DNA from: Nitrosomonas sp.
GTDB taxonomy: Bacteria > Pseudomonadota > Gammaproteobacteria > Burkholderiales > Nitrosomonadaceae
Assembly (NCBI GenBank): GCA_021774055.1
Contig: JAJFJL010000254.1
Coordinates: 1 to 36,824, forward strand
Direction: 5' to 3'
DNA: 36,824 bases
A program made the position numbers and the translations under genes. Below the pieces are notes generated by a model. That model was not told where the DNA came from and did no database searches. It saw only the letters and a program-made list of their open reading frames with translations. Position 1 is the first letter of the stretch. Each line of letters opens with the position of its first letter. Shown here piece by piece: positions 1 to 8,303 of the stretch.

Positions 1-117
1 AGAGCCGCCAGTACTATTATCAATATAATGTTGCATGTTCTGGCGATAATCTCGTTCAGTTGTTGTATTTTGCTTTGCCTGTCGAAAACGTGATGGATCT
101 TTTTTATTATCCGTCAT
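1..117 (-). CDS. N-terminal fragment of an unidentified protein, cut by the window edge
   Basis: The minus strand opens at an ATG 4 bp after the stop of the lipoyl/acyltransferase gene and stays open for 39 codons to the window edge (MTDNKKDPSRFRQAKQN...). The tight spacing says it belongs to the same transcription unit as the E1 genes and the acyltransferase, so it is probably another sugar-modification or transfer gene. The visible part is polar, with no signal peptide or membrane segment. It is too short for me to assign a family. It is not in the ORF track because it is short and partial. Confidence 0.6.
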   Translation of the reverse strand, partial: MTDNKKDPSRFRQAKQNTTTERDYRQNMQHYIDNSTGGS

Positions 118-121
118 TATA

Positions 122-1240
122 TTAACTTCTAACCTTAATAACTTGATTATGCTGCATCTTAACAACAGAATTAAATGGTAAATTTTGAGTAAGCACACAT
201 CCAGAAGGAATTAAACAACTATCCTCGATAGTAAGATATGGCTCCACTAAAACTCCCATACCAAATTTCACCTGATTCCCAATTGTTACCGCCCCAGATG
301 TAGTGAAACGAGGGCCAAAGGTACAATGATTACCTACTTTAGTATGATGCTCAATACAGGCATGACTGGCAAGAAAATTGTTATCTCCTAATACACAAAA
401 GGGTGCTAAGTAAGCATTTCCCATAATTAGATTGCCTTCGCCCATAGATACATAGCTTTTAACTACAGAAGTTGGGTCAATCACATTGGCGAAACATATA
501 CCTTGGTCTCGTAAATTATTAAAAATCGTGACACGATCTATGATACTTGCAGTAACACAAATTATTGCAGCATCAAAATCTTTCTTCTGCCAAAGCTCAG
601 CAGCCAGGTTGTTGTTACCAATAACAGGTACACCCATTATAGTTTTGCCATGTAATGCGGCATTGTTGTCAAGAATTCCAACTGCTCGTTGATGCTGTAT
701 TCGTGACAGGGTCTCTAAAGTTATAGCACCCCCACCGGCACCTCCACCAATTAATAGTATACGTTGAGGTCGTAAATTAGGGTTAGCATCTTCCAATAAA
801 TCTTTACCAACAAACCTTGATTTATTAAATTCTAATACATCTGCTTCGGTGATAACGCTATCAGCATGCTTAGCAGTCAAATCTGCTAGATCTACACCAA
901 GTTTCTTGGCTACTAATTCAGCTTTCTTTGTCCATTTACGCTCTGTTGTCGCTGATTCTGATTTTTCTAAGGAAGTTATAAAGTCACTGTAATCTTCATT
1001 AGGAGTGGCTGTAATTACTGCAATTAGTTGGTCATTTTTAACAACTTGACCCTTCTTCACCAAATATCGAATAAAACCATCCGCTTCAGCCACAATATCA
1101 TGCGCAGCTTTAGTGGTTTCCACAATACATATCTCATTACCACGGTTAACTGCTTTTTTATCTTCAATGCACCAATCAACAATAATTGCTTGATCTTCAT
1201 TAGCATTTAGAACTGGCATACGTACTACTACTGTATTCAT
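122..1240 (-). CDS. Lipoyl domain - subunit-binding domain - NeuD/PglD-type sugar acyltransferase fusion
   Basis: Three parts can be read in order (numbering of the 377-aa ORF). Residues 6-85 form a lipoyl domain with the lipoylation motif ETTKA (K49). Residues 105-145 resemble the peripheral-subunit-binding domain of E2 proteins (KKAELVAKKLGVDLADL...ITEADVLEF). From about 163 there is a PglD/NeuD-like nucleotide-fold start (ILLIGGGAGGG), then left-handed-beta-helix hexapeptides with the IEHHTKVG motif; H303 fits the catalytic base of PglD-type acetyltransferases. The chloramphenicol-acetyltransferase-like E2 catalytic domain is absent. I chose the ATG at 1240 (M6 of the ORF): it overlaps the E1-beta stop as ATGA and has GGGAG about 9 bp upstream. 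With the adjacent E1 genes, I infer that E1 loads an acyl group on the lipoyl arm and the beta-helix domain passes it to a sugar, perhaps without CoA. Domain calls are firm; the reaction is inference. Confidence 0.8.
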   Translation of the reverse strand: MNTVVVRMPVLNANEDQAIIVDWCIEDKKAVNRGNEICIVETTKAAHDIVAEADGFIRYLVKKGQVVKNDQLIAVITATPNEDYSDFITSLEKSESATTERKWTKKAELVAKKLGVDLADLTAKHADSVITEADVLEFNKSRFVGKDLLEDANPNLRPQRILLIGGGAGGGAITLETLSRIQHQRAVGILDNNAALHGKTIMGVPVIGNNNLAAELWQKKDFDAAIICVTASIIDRVTIFNNLRDQGICFANVIDPTSVVKSYVSMGEGNLIMGNAYLAPFCVLGDNNFLASHACIEHHTKVGNHCTFGPRFTTSGAVTIGNQVKFGMGVLVEPYLTIEDSCLIPSGCVLTQNLPFNSVVKMQHNQVIKVRS

Positions 1241-2229
1241 GACATTAACTCCCATACTGCATTCTCAATGTCTTGCGCAGAAATTAGCGTTTTAATTTCT
1301 AACTGGCGTGCCGCTGGAATTGCCTGCGATGCTGAGGCTAGCCTTGCAATAGGTGCAGCTAATTTGCCATGCAAGTTTTCATAAAGTAGCGCAGCTATTT
1401 CACTGCCCCAATTAAACCCTGCACTACTTTCTTCACAAAGAACTATACGCCCACATTGCGCACCATAGCGTGTTAAAGTTTCAACCGGTACAGGCCATAG
1501 ACTTGATGGAAATACTGCGTTTACATTAAGTTCATCATCATGCAGCTTAGCTAATAAAGGTACAATTTCTAGACTTAATCCACCATAAGCAATAATCGTA
1601 ACATCTGGCTTACCTGTGCTGAAATTACGTAATGCTACCGTAGGATAGCCTGATATTTCTACACTTTGTTCCATAAATACATGCACATGTTGTTCCAAAG
1701 GATATAGCAGTTTATTTTCAATAAATAATACTGGATCGTCATCATTAAGGATTGCATATTTCAATATATCATTTGTCGCATGTAAGTGACTGGGGGCGAC
1801 AACCTTAATGCCTGGTATTCCAAGAAACATTTTCTCTAGGCTTTGGCTATGTGTTGCACCATAACCACGCCCACCGCCCATTGGGGTTCGGATTACCAGC
1901 GGCACTTTTACTTGATTGTTATACATATCAGGAAATTTCGCCATATGGTTCACAATTTGATCACTACAAAGTGTTAAAAAATCTCCAAACATAATTTCTA
2001 TGACTGGCCTAAAGCCACGTAACGCCATACCCACGGCCACACCAGTAAAACCGCCTTCACAAATAGGTGTGCTAATAACTCGCTCGGGAAAACATGTAGA
2101 CAAACCTTTGGTAACTTTAAATGCACCACCATATGGATCTACAATATCTTCGCCAAGAACAATCACTTTCCGATTAGCAGTTAATGCCTCTTTTAACCCT
2201 GACTGCAAACCTGATAAATAGCTTGCCAC
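1237..2229 (-). CDS. 2-oxo-acid dehydrogenase E1 component, beta subunit
   Basis: 330 residues, the normal length for the beta chain of a heterotetrameric pyruvate/branched-chain/acetoin-type E1. Visible marks are VLGEDI near the N terminus, the TPP-contacting glutamate in STPICEGGF (E58), GATHSQSLE around 125-133, and a transketolase C-terminal domain (VTIIAYGGLS...VLCEESS). With the alpha subunit it would decarboxylate a 2-oxo acid on thiamine diphosphate and reductively acylate a lipoyl domain. It lies 2 bp after the alpha gene and overlaps the lipoyl-acyltransferase gene by 4 bp, so the three look translationally coupled. The substrate cannot be read from the sequence. The CDP-sugar neighbours argue against a housekeeping pyruvate dehydrogenase. 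Confidence 0.9.
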   Translation of the reverse strand: MASYLSGLQSGLKEALTANRKVIVLGEDIVDPYGGAFKVTKGLSTCFPERVISTPICEGGFTGVAVGMALRGFRPVIEIMFGDFLTLCSDQIVNHMAKFPDMYNNQVKVPLVIRTPMGGGRGYGATHSQSLEKMFLGIPGIKVVAPSHLHATNDILKYAILNDDDPVLFIENKLLYPLEQHVHVFMEQSVEISGYPTVALRNFSTGKPDVTIIAYGGLSLEIVPLLAKLHDDELNVNAVFPSSLWPVPVETLTRYGAQCGRIVLCEESSAGFNWGSEIAALLYENLHGKLAAPIARLASASQAIPAARQLEIKTLISAQDIENAVWELMS

Positions 2230-2231
2230 TA

Positions 2232-3122
2232 CTATTCCTTCCTCAAATTGGCCACCAATAACGCTACTTCCTGGCGGATTTGTTTTTCAATTGAAGTAAC
2301 CCAAGAAGGATCAAGTTTTTTACGCAAACGAGATAAAGGTTCTTGTTGTTGGTGGAGATCAATTTCTTTGGGATCTCTTAAGTCATCTCCTTTACTATGA
2401 GGACCAATTCTATAGGTGCGCATAAACATTAAACGTGGCGTGCACTGTGTACGAATTTCATTAATTAAATGCTGCGTTGTGTGATAAACCTCTTCTACAT
2501 CATTGCCGTCAATATCAACCATTGGCACACCAAAAGACTCACTGCGCTGTTCCAACATGCCAGAATGTTGTGCGTTCCAATGTGTACTTTGTGCATACTG
2601 ATTATTCTCTACTGCAAACATAATTGGCAATTTCCATAAGGCCGCCATATTCATAGCCTCATAAACAGCACCTTCTGCCATTGCACCGTCACCCATAAAT
2701 TGCACAACTACTGCGCCACTTCCTTTAAGCTTCTCAGCAAATGCCATACCTACGGCAACTGGTGCCATGCCACCAAGAATTCCATTGGAATAAAAATTTT
2801 TCATTTGTAAGTGCTGACTGCCACCAATGCCACCACAAACACCGCTTGGTTGGCCAAGTATCTCTGCCACCAAACTACTAGTATCTCCGCAATAAGCAAG
2901 AAAATGGCCATGCCCTCGATGATTTGAACAAATAATATCAAGATCTAAGTTAAGCGCAGATATTAACCCAACTGCAACTGCTTCTTGCCCCAAGCAAGTA
3001 TGTACCGTGCCGCCAATTACGCCTTGTGCAAACAAATCAAGAAAAGTTTCTTCGACAACTCGAATATGAGTCATTTCTTGAAAAAATGATCGCAAACATT
3101 TCGGACGATTATTCACTAACAT
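2232..3122 (-). CDS. 2-oxo-acid dehydrogenase E1 component, alpha subunit
   Basis: 296 residues, somewhat shorter than many E1-alpha chains. The thiamine-diphosphate motif is clear: GDGAMAEGAVYEAMN followed by VENNQYAQST. The conserved SNHRGHGHFLAYCGD stretch and the G-rich GGIGGSQHL loop of this family are also present. It forms the catalytic E1 with the beta gene 2 bp downstream. It is the first gene of the E1-alpha/E1-beta/lipoyl-acyltransferase set and is separated from rfbG by about 150 bp holding a repeat, so it may have its own promoter. There is no E3 (dihydrolipoamide dehydrogenase) gene in the window. A carboligation role, like TPP enzymes that build branched sugars, cannot be excluded. 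Confidence 0.9.
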   Translation of the reverse strand: MLVNNRPKCLRSFFQEMTHIRVVEETFLDLFAQGVIGGTVHTCLGQEAVAVGLISALNLDLDIICSNHRGHGHFLAYCGDTSSLVAEILGQPSGVCGGIGGSQHLQMKNFYSNGILGGMAPVAVGMAFAEKLKGSGAVVVQFMGDGAMAEGAVYEAMNMAALWKLPIMFAVENNQYAQSTHWNAQHSGMLEQRSESFGVPMVDIDGNDVEEVYHTTQHLINEIRTQCTPRLMFMRTYRIGPHSKGDDLRDPKEIDLHQQQEPLSRLRKKLDPSWVTSIEKQIRQEVALLVANLRKE

Positions 3123-3134
3123 GAGTATTTTTAA

Positions 3135-3218
3135 GCATCCTTCATTATTCGGTTTATATTTAAGGTAGGGGGTGTTTTACGCACCAACGTTATAAATGGT
3201 GCATGGAATGCACCCTAC
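3135..3218. repeat. REP-like palindromic repeat, family B
   Basis: It starts with GCATCCTTCATTATTCGG and ends with a double-hairpin core in which GTGTTTTACGCACCAACG is followed by GGTGCATGGAATGCACCCTAC. The same core recurs at 21639-21781 (opposite orientation) and 25034-25175, and degenerate pieces at 20763-20792 and 21333-21390. It sits between rfbG and the E1-alpha gene. Confidence 0.8.
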
Positions 3219-3270
3219 TTTTGGTTTATTTTTTATACTGGAAAATTATTTCTTAATACAGACAAAAACT

Positions 3271-4341
3271 TCAGGTTGTAATATTTTCTTCTGTGTATTC
3301 TGTAATTTGTTGCAATGTAATGGCACGCATATTTTGTTTATTACACCAAGACTGATGCCATGCAATTGTTTTGTTTAACGCTGTTTCTAAATTCCACTTT
3401 GGTTTCCAGCCTAATTTAATGTGTGCCTTACTACTATCTAATTTTAAATAATTAGCCTCATGCAGTTGTGATTCTTCACAGCATCGCCAGTTGACATCGC
3501 TGCGTATTTCAGCCATCCGTTCAACAATCCACTGTACTGAATAAGTTGCATCATAACTTGGACCAAAATTCCATGCTTCAGCAAAACTTGCACCTTCCAC
3601 ATATAGTCGCTCTGCTAGCATCAAGTAACCAGAAAGTGGTTCTAATACATGTTGCCAAGGTCGTATCGAATTAGGCGCACGAATTTTTAATATCTCTCCA
3701 GCATCCAAGGCACGCAAAAAATCAGGAATCAAACGATCTTTGGCCCAATCACCACCACCGATAACATTACCTGCTCTAGCACTAGCCAACGCAACACCCA
3801 TTGACTCTAGATAGGATTGGCGATAGGCTGCAGTAACCAATTCCGAGCAAGCTTTACTGCTGGAATATGGATCAGAACCGCCCATTGGTTCATTTTCACG
3901 ATATCCCCATACCCATTCGCGATTTTCATAGCATTTGTCTGTCGTGATATTGATGACGGCTTTTATACTAGGTATTTTTCGTACAGCATCCAGCAAATTT
4001 ACTATTCCCATCACATTTGTAGCATAAGTTTCTGCGGGGTGAGCATAGGAGTAATGTACTAAGGGTTGTGCGGCCAGATGAAAAACAATTTGTGGGCTTG
4101 TTGCTTGTATACTTTTAAGAAGGTTGTCGGCATCTTTAATATCAGCAATTCTACTACTTTGCATACCTCCGTCAATATTAGCAACAGTAAAAAAATTCGG
4201 CTCAGTAGGAGGATTAAGTGCGTAACCATATACCTCTGCTCCCATACTCTGCAGCCATAATGACAACCATCCTCCCTTAAATCCAGTATGCCCGGTAACA
4301 AAAACACGCTTGTTTTTCCAGAAGTTCTTTTTTATTCCCAT
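3271..4341 (-). CDS. rfbG: CDP-glucose 4,6-dehydratase
   Basis: Short-chain-dehydrogenase-type sugar dehydratase that converts CDP-glucose to CDP-4-keto-6-deoxyglucose with bound NAD. The sequence shows the nucleotide motif [18 protein letters not shown], the catalytic TTDK, the YSSSK pair of the Y-x3-K motif and the [12 protein letters not shown] block typical of RfbG. It overlaps the end of rfbF. The ORF track starts at a GTG (4350); I prefer the ATG three codons later (4341), which overlaps the rfbF stop and leaves the usual short N terminus before [10 protein letters not shown]. No dehydrase, reductase or epimerase completing a named dideoxysugar is in the window, so the final sugar is unknown; the missing steps may lie beyond the left edge. 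Confidence 0.93.
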   Translation of the reverse strand: MGIKKNFWKNKRVFVTGHTGFKGGWLSLWLQSMGAEVYGYALNPPTEPNFFTVANIDGGMQSSRIADIKDADNLLKSIQATSPQIVFHLAAQPLVHYSYAHPAETYATNVMGIVNLLDAVRKIPSIKAVINITTDKCYENREWVWGYRENEPMGGSDPYSSSKACSELVTAAYRQSYLESMGVALASARAGNVIGGGDWAKDRLIPDFLRALDAGEILKIRAPNSIRPWQHVLEPLSGYLMLAERLYVEGASFAEAWNFGPSYDATYSVQWIVERMAEIRSDVNWRCCEESQLHEANYLKLDSSKAHIKLGWKPKWNLETALNKTIAWHQSWCNKQNMRAITLQQITEYTEENITT

Positions 4342-5105
4342 TTTTTCCACGGTGCTTTGTCATCCTGCCATAGCTTCTCTAAATAATTTTTATCGCGTAG
4401 AGTATCCATTGGCTGCCAAAAACCATTATGTTCAAATGCCATCAAGTCATCTTTTGCGGCTAAGTGATTGAGTGGTTTTCCTTCCCAGTGTGTCATGTCG
4501 TTATCAATAAGATCAAGGCAGCTTGGTGATAGCACGAAAAATCCACCATTAATCCAACCACCATCACCTTGTGGTTTTTCAATAAAACCACGCACAGATT
4601 TTCCTTCCATATTTAGTGATCCATAACGACCCGGTGGTTGTACTGCAGTCACTGTTGCACGCTTACCGTGTTGTTTGTGAAATTCCACTAGTTGAGTAAT
4701 ATTTATGTCAGCTACGCCATCTCCATAGGTAAAACAAAAAGCATCTTCATTCTTAACATATTGTGCAACACGTTTTAAACGCCCACCTGTCATGCTATTT
4801 TCGCCAGTATCTACTAAAGTAACCCGCCATGGCTCAACATGTTGCTCATGAACTTCCATTTCATTATTTTTCATACAGAAAGTTACATCTGACATATGTA
4901 AAAAATAGTTGGCAAAATATTCTTTAATTACATACCCTTTATAACCGCAGCATATAATAAATTCATGAATATTATGGGCTGAATATATTTTCATTATGTG
5001 CCATAGAATTGGTCTACCACCTATTTCTATCATTGGCTTTGGTCGTAATGTTGTTTCTTCACTGATCCGTGTTCCTAGACCACCGGCAAGTATGATCGCT
5101 TTCAT
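4332..5105 (-). CDS. rfbF: Glucose-1-phosphate cytidylyltransferase
   Basis: 257 residues, the family's usual length. It joins CTP and glucose-1-phosphate to give CDP-glucose, the substrate of RfbG. The N terminus [18 protein letters not shown] is the nucleotidyltransferase signature, followed by [18 protein letters not shown] and the CDP-glucose-type blocks [12 protein letters not shown] and [10 protein letters not shown]. Its last codons overlap the first codons of rfbG, so both are likely one transcript. Promoter elements in the 138 bp to the next gene upstream are not obvious to me. Confidence 0.95.
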   Translation of the reverse strand: MKAIILAGGLGTRISEETTLRPKPMIEIGGRPILWHIMKIYSAHNIHEFIICCGYKGYVIKEYFANYFLHMSDVTFCMKNNEMEVHEQHVEPWRVTLVDTGENSMTGGRLKRVAQYVKNEDAFCFTYGDGVADINITQLVEFHKQHGKRATVTAVQPPGRYGSLNMEGKSVRGFIEKPQGDGGWINGGFFVLSPSCLDLIDNDMTHWEGKPLNHLAAKDDLMAFEHNGFWQPMDTLRDKNYLEKLWQDDKAPWKKWE

Positions 5106-5243
5106 AATTTATTGTCCTTAGGAACATATCTGGGATAAATTAGGTAATATGTGGACGTGTAAACAAACGTATAGCACAGCCACGTAACTGCTTACATAAC
5201 GTAGAAGATGAGTATAAATACAAAGCGAGTTGGCTAATTTGTT

Positions 5244-8138
5244 TCATGTACGTTCCTTAGTACACCAGGTTTTCCACATATTGCGATAAGCTTGTTCAAT
5301 CTTTAATGCAAAGCCTTCCTCATCTCTTAGTGGGCTATTTTCCATTTGATCACGTAAAGTAGCACGCACAGCTGACAAATGATTCAAATCACCTGCTAAT
5401 TCAACTGCTTTATTAATATAATCTTCTTCGCTTTCAGCTATCCATTCTGGGTGCCCTAGTCCGTGCAAAATACAACTGCCCAGACGTCCAACTGAAGGCC
5501 GCCCAGCTAACGTAATGTATGGTACACCCATGTACAATGTTTCAAACAAAGTGGCGCCAGAGTTATGTGGGAAACAATCCAAACCGATGTCGGTACTACG
5601 TAGCACATCCCACGGCGGGCTATGATAACCAATTTGTAATCTTTCCCTAGTAATACCATGTGCAGCAAATTTATCAGCAAACATATCCTGCATACACTTT
5701 CCAATGAAAGCTTTGCTATCAATTATCAACTGTGAGTTTTCTACCTGCTTAAGAATTTCCGACCAAACCCGAATTGTCCGGTAGTTAATGCGAATTGGGC
5801 GAGTTAATGTACCGAAGGTAACATATCCCTTGGTTGACGCTGGCAGAGCATTGACTTCTCCCATACCCTTAGCCGGTCGATAGCCAAAACTTGGTGTTGC
5901 AACTCTATAGGGTGTTTCAGAAAAAAGGTATTCGCTACCTGGTGGAACCGTAGCTATATCTGTTAAAAAATAGTCAATTGCTGTTAATCCAGTAGTATAA
6001 CCATACCCTAACCATGATATTGATACCGGCGCAGGTTTTCGGGCAAGTACTTGCAATCTGTTTTTTTCAGTATGACCCGCCAAGTCGATTAAAACATCAA
6101 TTCTATCTGTACGAATACGCTCAGCCAATGCACTGTCAGACATGCCATTAGTTAGAATCCAGTGATCTACATAGCCTTTCAAACGTTTGCTCACTAAGTC
6201 TTCTGTTGTCAGTTCTGCATAGGCATATACTTCAACGGCTTGTTTATTATGCCGAGACAACAAAGGTTCAATAAAATACTGTACAGAATGACTTCTGAAG
6301 TCTGAAGACACATATCCTATTTTCAGTCGGCGACTTATGCTACGATCATTATAATGATATTGCCAATCTTCTTTATGAGGCAAGCAATATTTTACATCGT
6401 ATTCTTGATAAACCTCGAATATCTCTTCTGCAGTCTTATCTGGATGATAATTTAGGATAAATAATAAATTATGGAAAGCAAAATCACCACCAGATTTAAC
6501 CTGGTTTAATTTAACTTCTAGCGCGTTACGGTAATAGGTCTCTGCTTCATCCAGTTGCCCCAGATTTTGTAACGTATTACCTAAATTATTAAGTACTTCC
6601 ACATTATTTGGCTTTATTTCTAGTGCTTTTAAGAAGCAGGTCTCAGCCTTATTAAACTGTGCTCGTTTTTGATAAACATTACCTAATGTCAGATATGATA
6701 ATGCATGGTTTGGATTTATTTTTAAAGCTTGGTTACAGCAAGCAATTGCTTCGTCTAGCCGCCCAAGTTCCTGCAAAACATTGCTCAAATTATTGTATGC
6801 GTTAATATAGTTTGGTTTAATTCTAAGCACATACCGGTAACTAGCTTCAGCTTCTTTAAAAAGATTGAGTGCTTGCAAAATAATCCCTAATGTATTATGT
6901 GCTTCAGCTGAATCTGGATTAATTTTTACTGCCTGATCGCAATAAATTTTTGCTTCGTCTAATCGTCCTAATTCCTGCAACGTATTACTCAAGTTATTGT
7001 ACGCATCAGCATAGTCAGGTTTGATTCGCAGTGCATGCTGAAAACTTATTTCCGCCTCTTTAAGAAGATTCCGTTCTTGCAAAATAACACCCAATGTATT
7101 AAGTGCCTTAGCTGAATCTGGATTTATCCGCAACGCCCTTCGACAACTTACTTCTGCTTCGTTATACCGCTTCAAGTCGTTTAGGGTGATAGCTAAATTA
7201 TTATGTATTTCATCGTTATCTGGCTCAAGTTCTGCCGCTGTTTGTAGAGGCAAAAGGGCACTCTCACTTTGTTCCATATGTTTTAATACAGAACCTAATA
7301 CTTTCCAACCAAAGGCATAATTAGGAAAATATTCTATCATTTGCTTGGCTAACCTTATGGCTTCCGTGTATTGCCCTTCATTAAACAAATTAACCAGCTC
7401 ATTTTTACGTGTTTCGACATTATCTGGTGCAAGCTCTATTACCTTTCGTAAAGGAGATAATGCCTCTTTATTTCTCCCTATCTGTTGGAGTGCTGTACCT
7501 AGCATTCTCCACCCAAAGGCATAGCTTGGATAATTCCTTGTCATTTTCTTGGCAAAAAATATAACCTTTGCATATTCTCCCCCGCTAAACAAATTAACTA
7601 GCGTATTGATCTCGTTAGATGAAGGTACTTTTATTTTGTGCAAAGAGTGTTTTTTATTAATTTCTGCTGTTTTATTCTTTAAGTCTATTTTTGCAACATA
7701 TAATAATTTTTCGGCAGGAAGCTGAGCCCATGATTGCTTTGCTCTTTGCATGTTATATTCTAAGCATTCAGCCAAAACAGTTAACATTTCCCCTTGTAAT
7801 CCATGTTGTTGTCCCACCTGCAGTACTTGCAAAGCAATTTCAGTTTTACCTGTCACTATTAACGCATCAATATAATTAAACCAATGCTCTGCTTGTTCTG
7901 GGTTTGCTTCTAATACAGTGCTGAATTGTTCCAGTCCCTCCGCAGCTAATTTAACCCGTTCTTTTAGTAGGCTTAGATTGTGGTGTACATCTGGATGATC
8001 AGGTTGAAATTGAAGAATAATACGATAAAGATATTCAGCATCCTGTAAATGACCAGCTTGGTGATGAGAGGCTGCTTTTTGGAAAGCTTGCTCAATAGTC
8101 ATTAATGTACCATCTTGTTTCAGTGTGTTTTGAGTCAC
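5244..8138 (-). CDS. TPR repeat protein with SPINDLY/OGT-type (GT41) glycosyltransferase domain, copy 1
   Basis: 964 residues. About 560 N-terminal residues are TPR-like, with a run of canonical 34-residue units from roughly 300 to 560 (AYNNLSNTLQELGRLDEA types). A GT41 catalytic domain follows: GYVSSDFRSHSVQYF with the conserved His, DLAGHTEKNRLQVLARKPAP, SWLGYGYTTGL and LDCFPHNSGATLFETLYMGVP. Where human OGT has its donor-phosphate lysine this protein reads TLTRPIRIN, a variant I associate with bacterial members. It would add a sugar to Ser/Thr of a protein held by the TPR superhelix. It begins with GTG; a GAGAAG lies upstream, while the internal ATG (MTIEQAF, shared with the paralogue) has no clear ribosome site. 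Position near fliC suggests flagellin as target, by inference. Confidence 0.85.
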   Translation of the reverse strand: MTQNTLKQDGTLMTIEQAFQKAASHHQAGHLQDAEYLYRIILQFQPDHPDVHHNLSLLKERVKLAAEGLEQFSTVLEANPEQAEHWFNYIDALIVTGKTEIALQVLQVGQQHGLQGEMLTVLAECLEYNMQRAKQSWAQLPAEKLLYVAKIDLKNKTAEINKKHSLHKIKVPSSNEINTLVNLFSGGEYAKVIFFAKKMTRNYPSYAFGWRMLGTALQQIGRNKEALSPLRKVIELAPDNVETRKNELVNLFNEGQYTEAIRLAKQMIEYFPNYAFGWKVLGSVLKHMEQSESALLPLQTAAELEPDNDEIHNNLAITLNDLKRYNEAEVSCRRALRINPDSAKALNTLGVILQERNLLKEAEISFQHALRIKPDYADAYNNLSNTLQELGRLDEAKIYCDQAVKINPDSAEAHNTLGIILQALNLFKEAEASYRYVLRIKPNYINAYNNLSNVLQELGRLDEAIACCNQALKINPNHALSYLTLGNVYQKRAQFNKAETCFLKALEIKPNNVEVLNNLGNTLQNLGQLDEAETYYRNALEVKLNQVKSGGDFAFHNLLFILNYHPDKTAEEIFEVYQEYDVKYCLPHKEDWQYHYNDRSISRRLKIGYVSSDFRSHSVQYFIEPLLSRHNKQAVEVYAYAELTTEDLVSKRLKGYVDHWILTNGMSDSALAERIRTDRIDVLIDLAGHTEKNRLQVLARKPAPVSISWLGYGYTTGLTAIDYFLTDIATVPPGSEYLFSETPYRVATPSFGYRPAKGMGEVNALPASTKGYVTFGTLTRPIRINYRTIRVWSEILKQVENSQLIIDSKAFIGKCMQDMFADKFAAHGITRERLQIGYHSPPWDVLRSTDIGLDCFPHNSGATLFETLYMGVPYITLAGRPSVGRLGSCILHGLGHPEWIAESEEDYINKAVELAGDLNHLSAVRATLRDQMENSPLRDEEGFALKIEQAYRNMWKTWCTKERT

Positions 8139-8303
8139 AATTCACTTCTCGTTATGTATTACACCTTAGTTGTTGAAACAAGATATCTTTTAATCATTAC
8201 TAGCATTATCTACTATGAATAAATAGGATACTGAAGAAACAATCTTTTAAAAAAACTTAGCTATTTGATATTTATAGCCTATATTTTTGCAATTGGACAG
8301 TTA

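Noticed and set aside
1241-1255. Earlier start of the lipoyl fusion protein
   Set aside because: The downstream ATG overlaps the E1-beta stop as ATGA and has a GGGAG site; the first ATG has none as good.
3196-3378. 60-aa plus-strand ORF
   Set aside because: It begins inside a family B repeat and runs antisense into rfbG.
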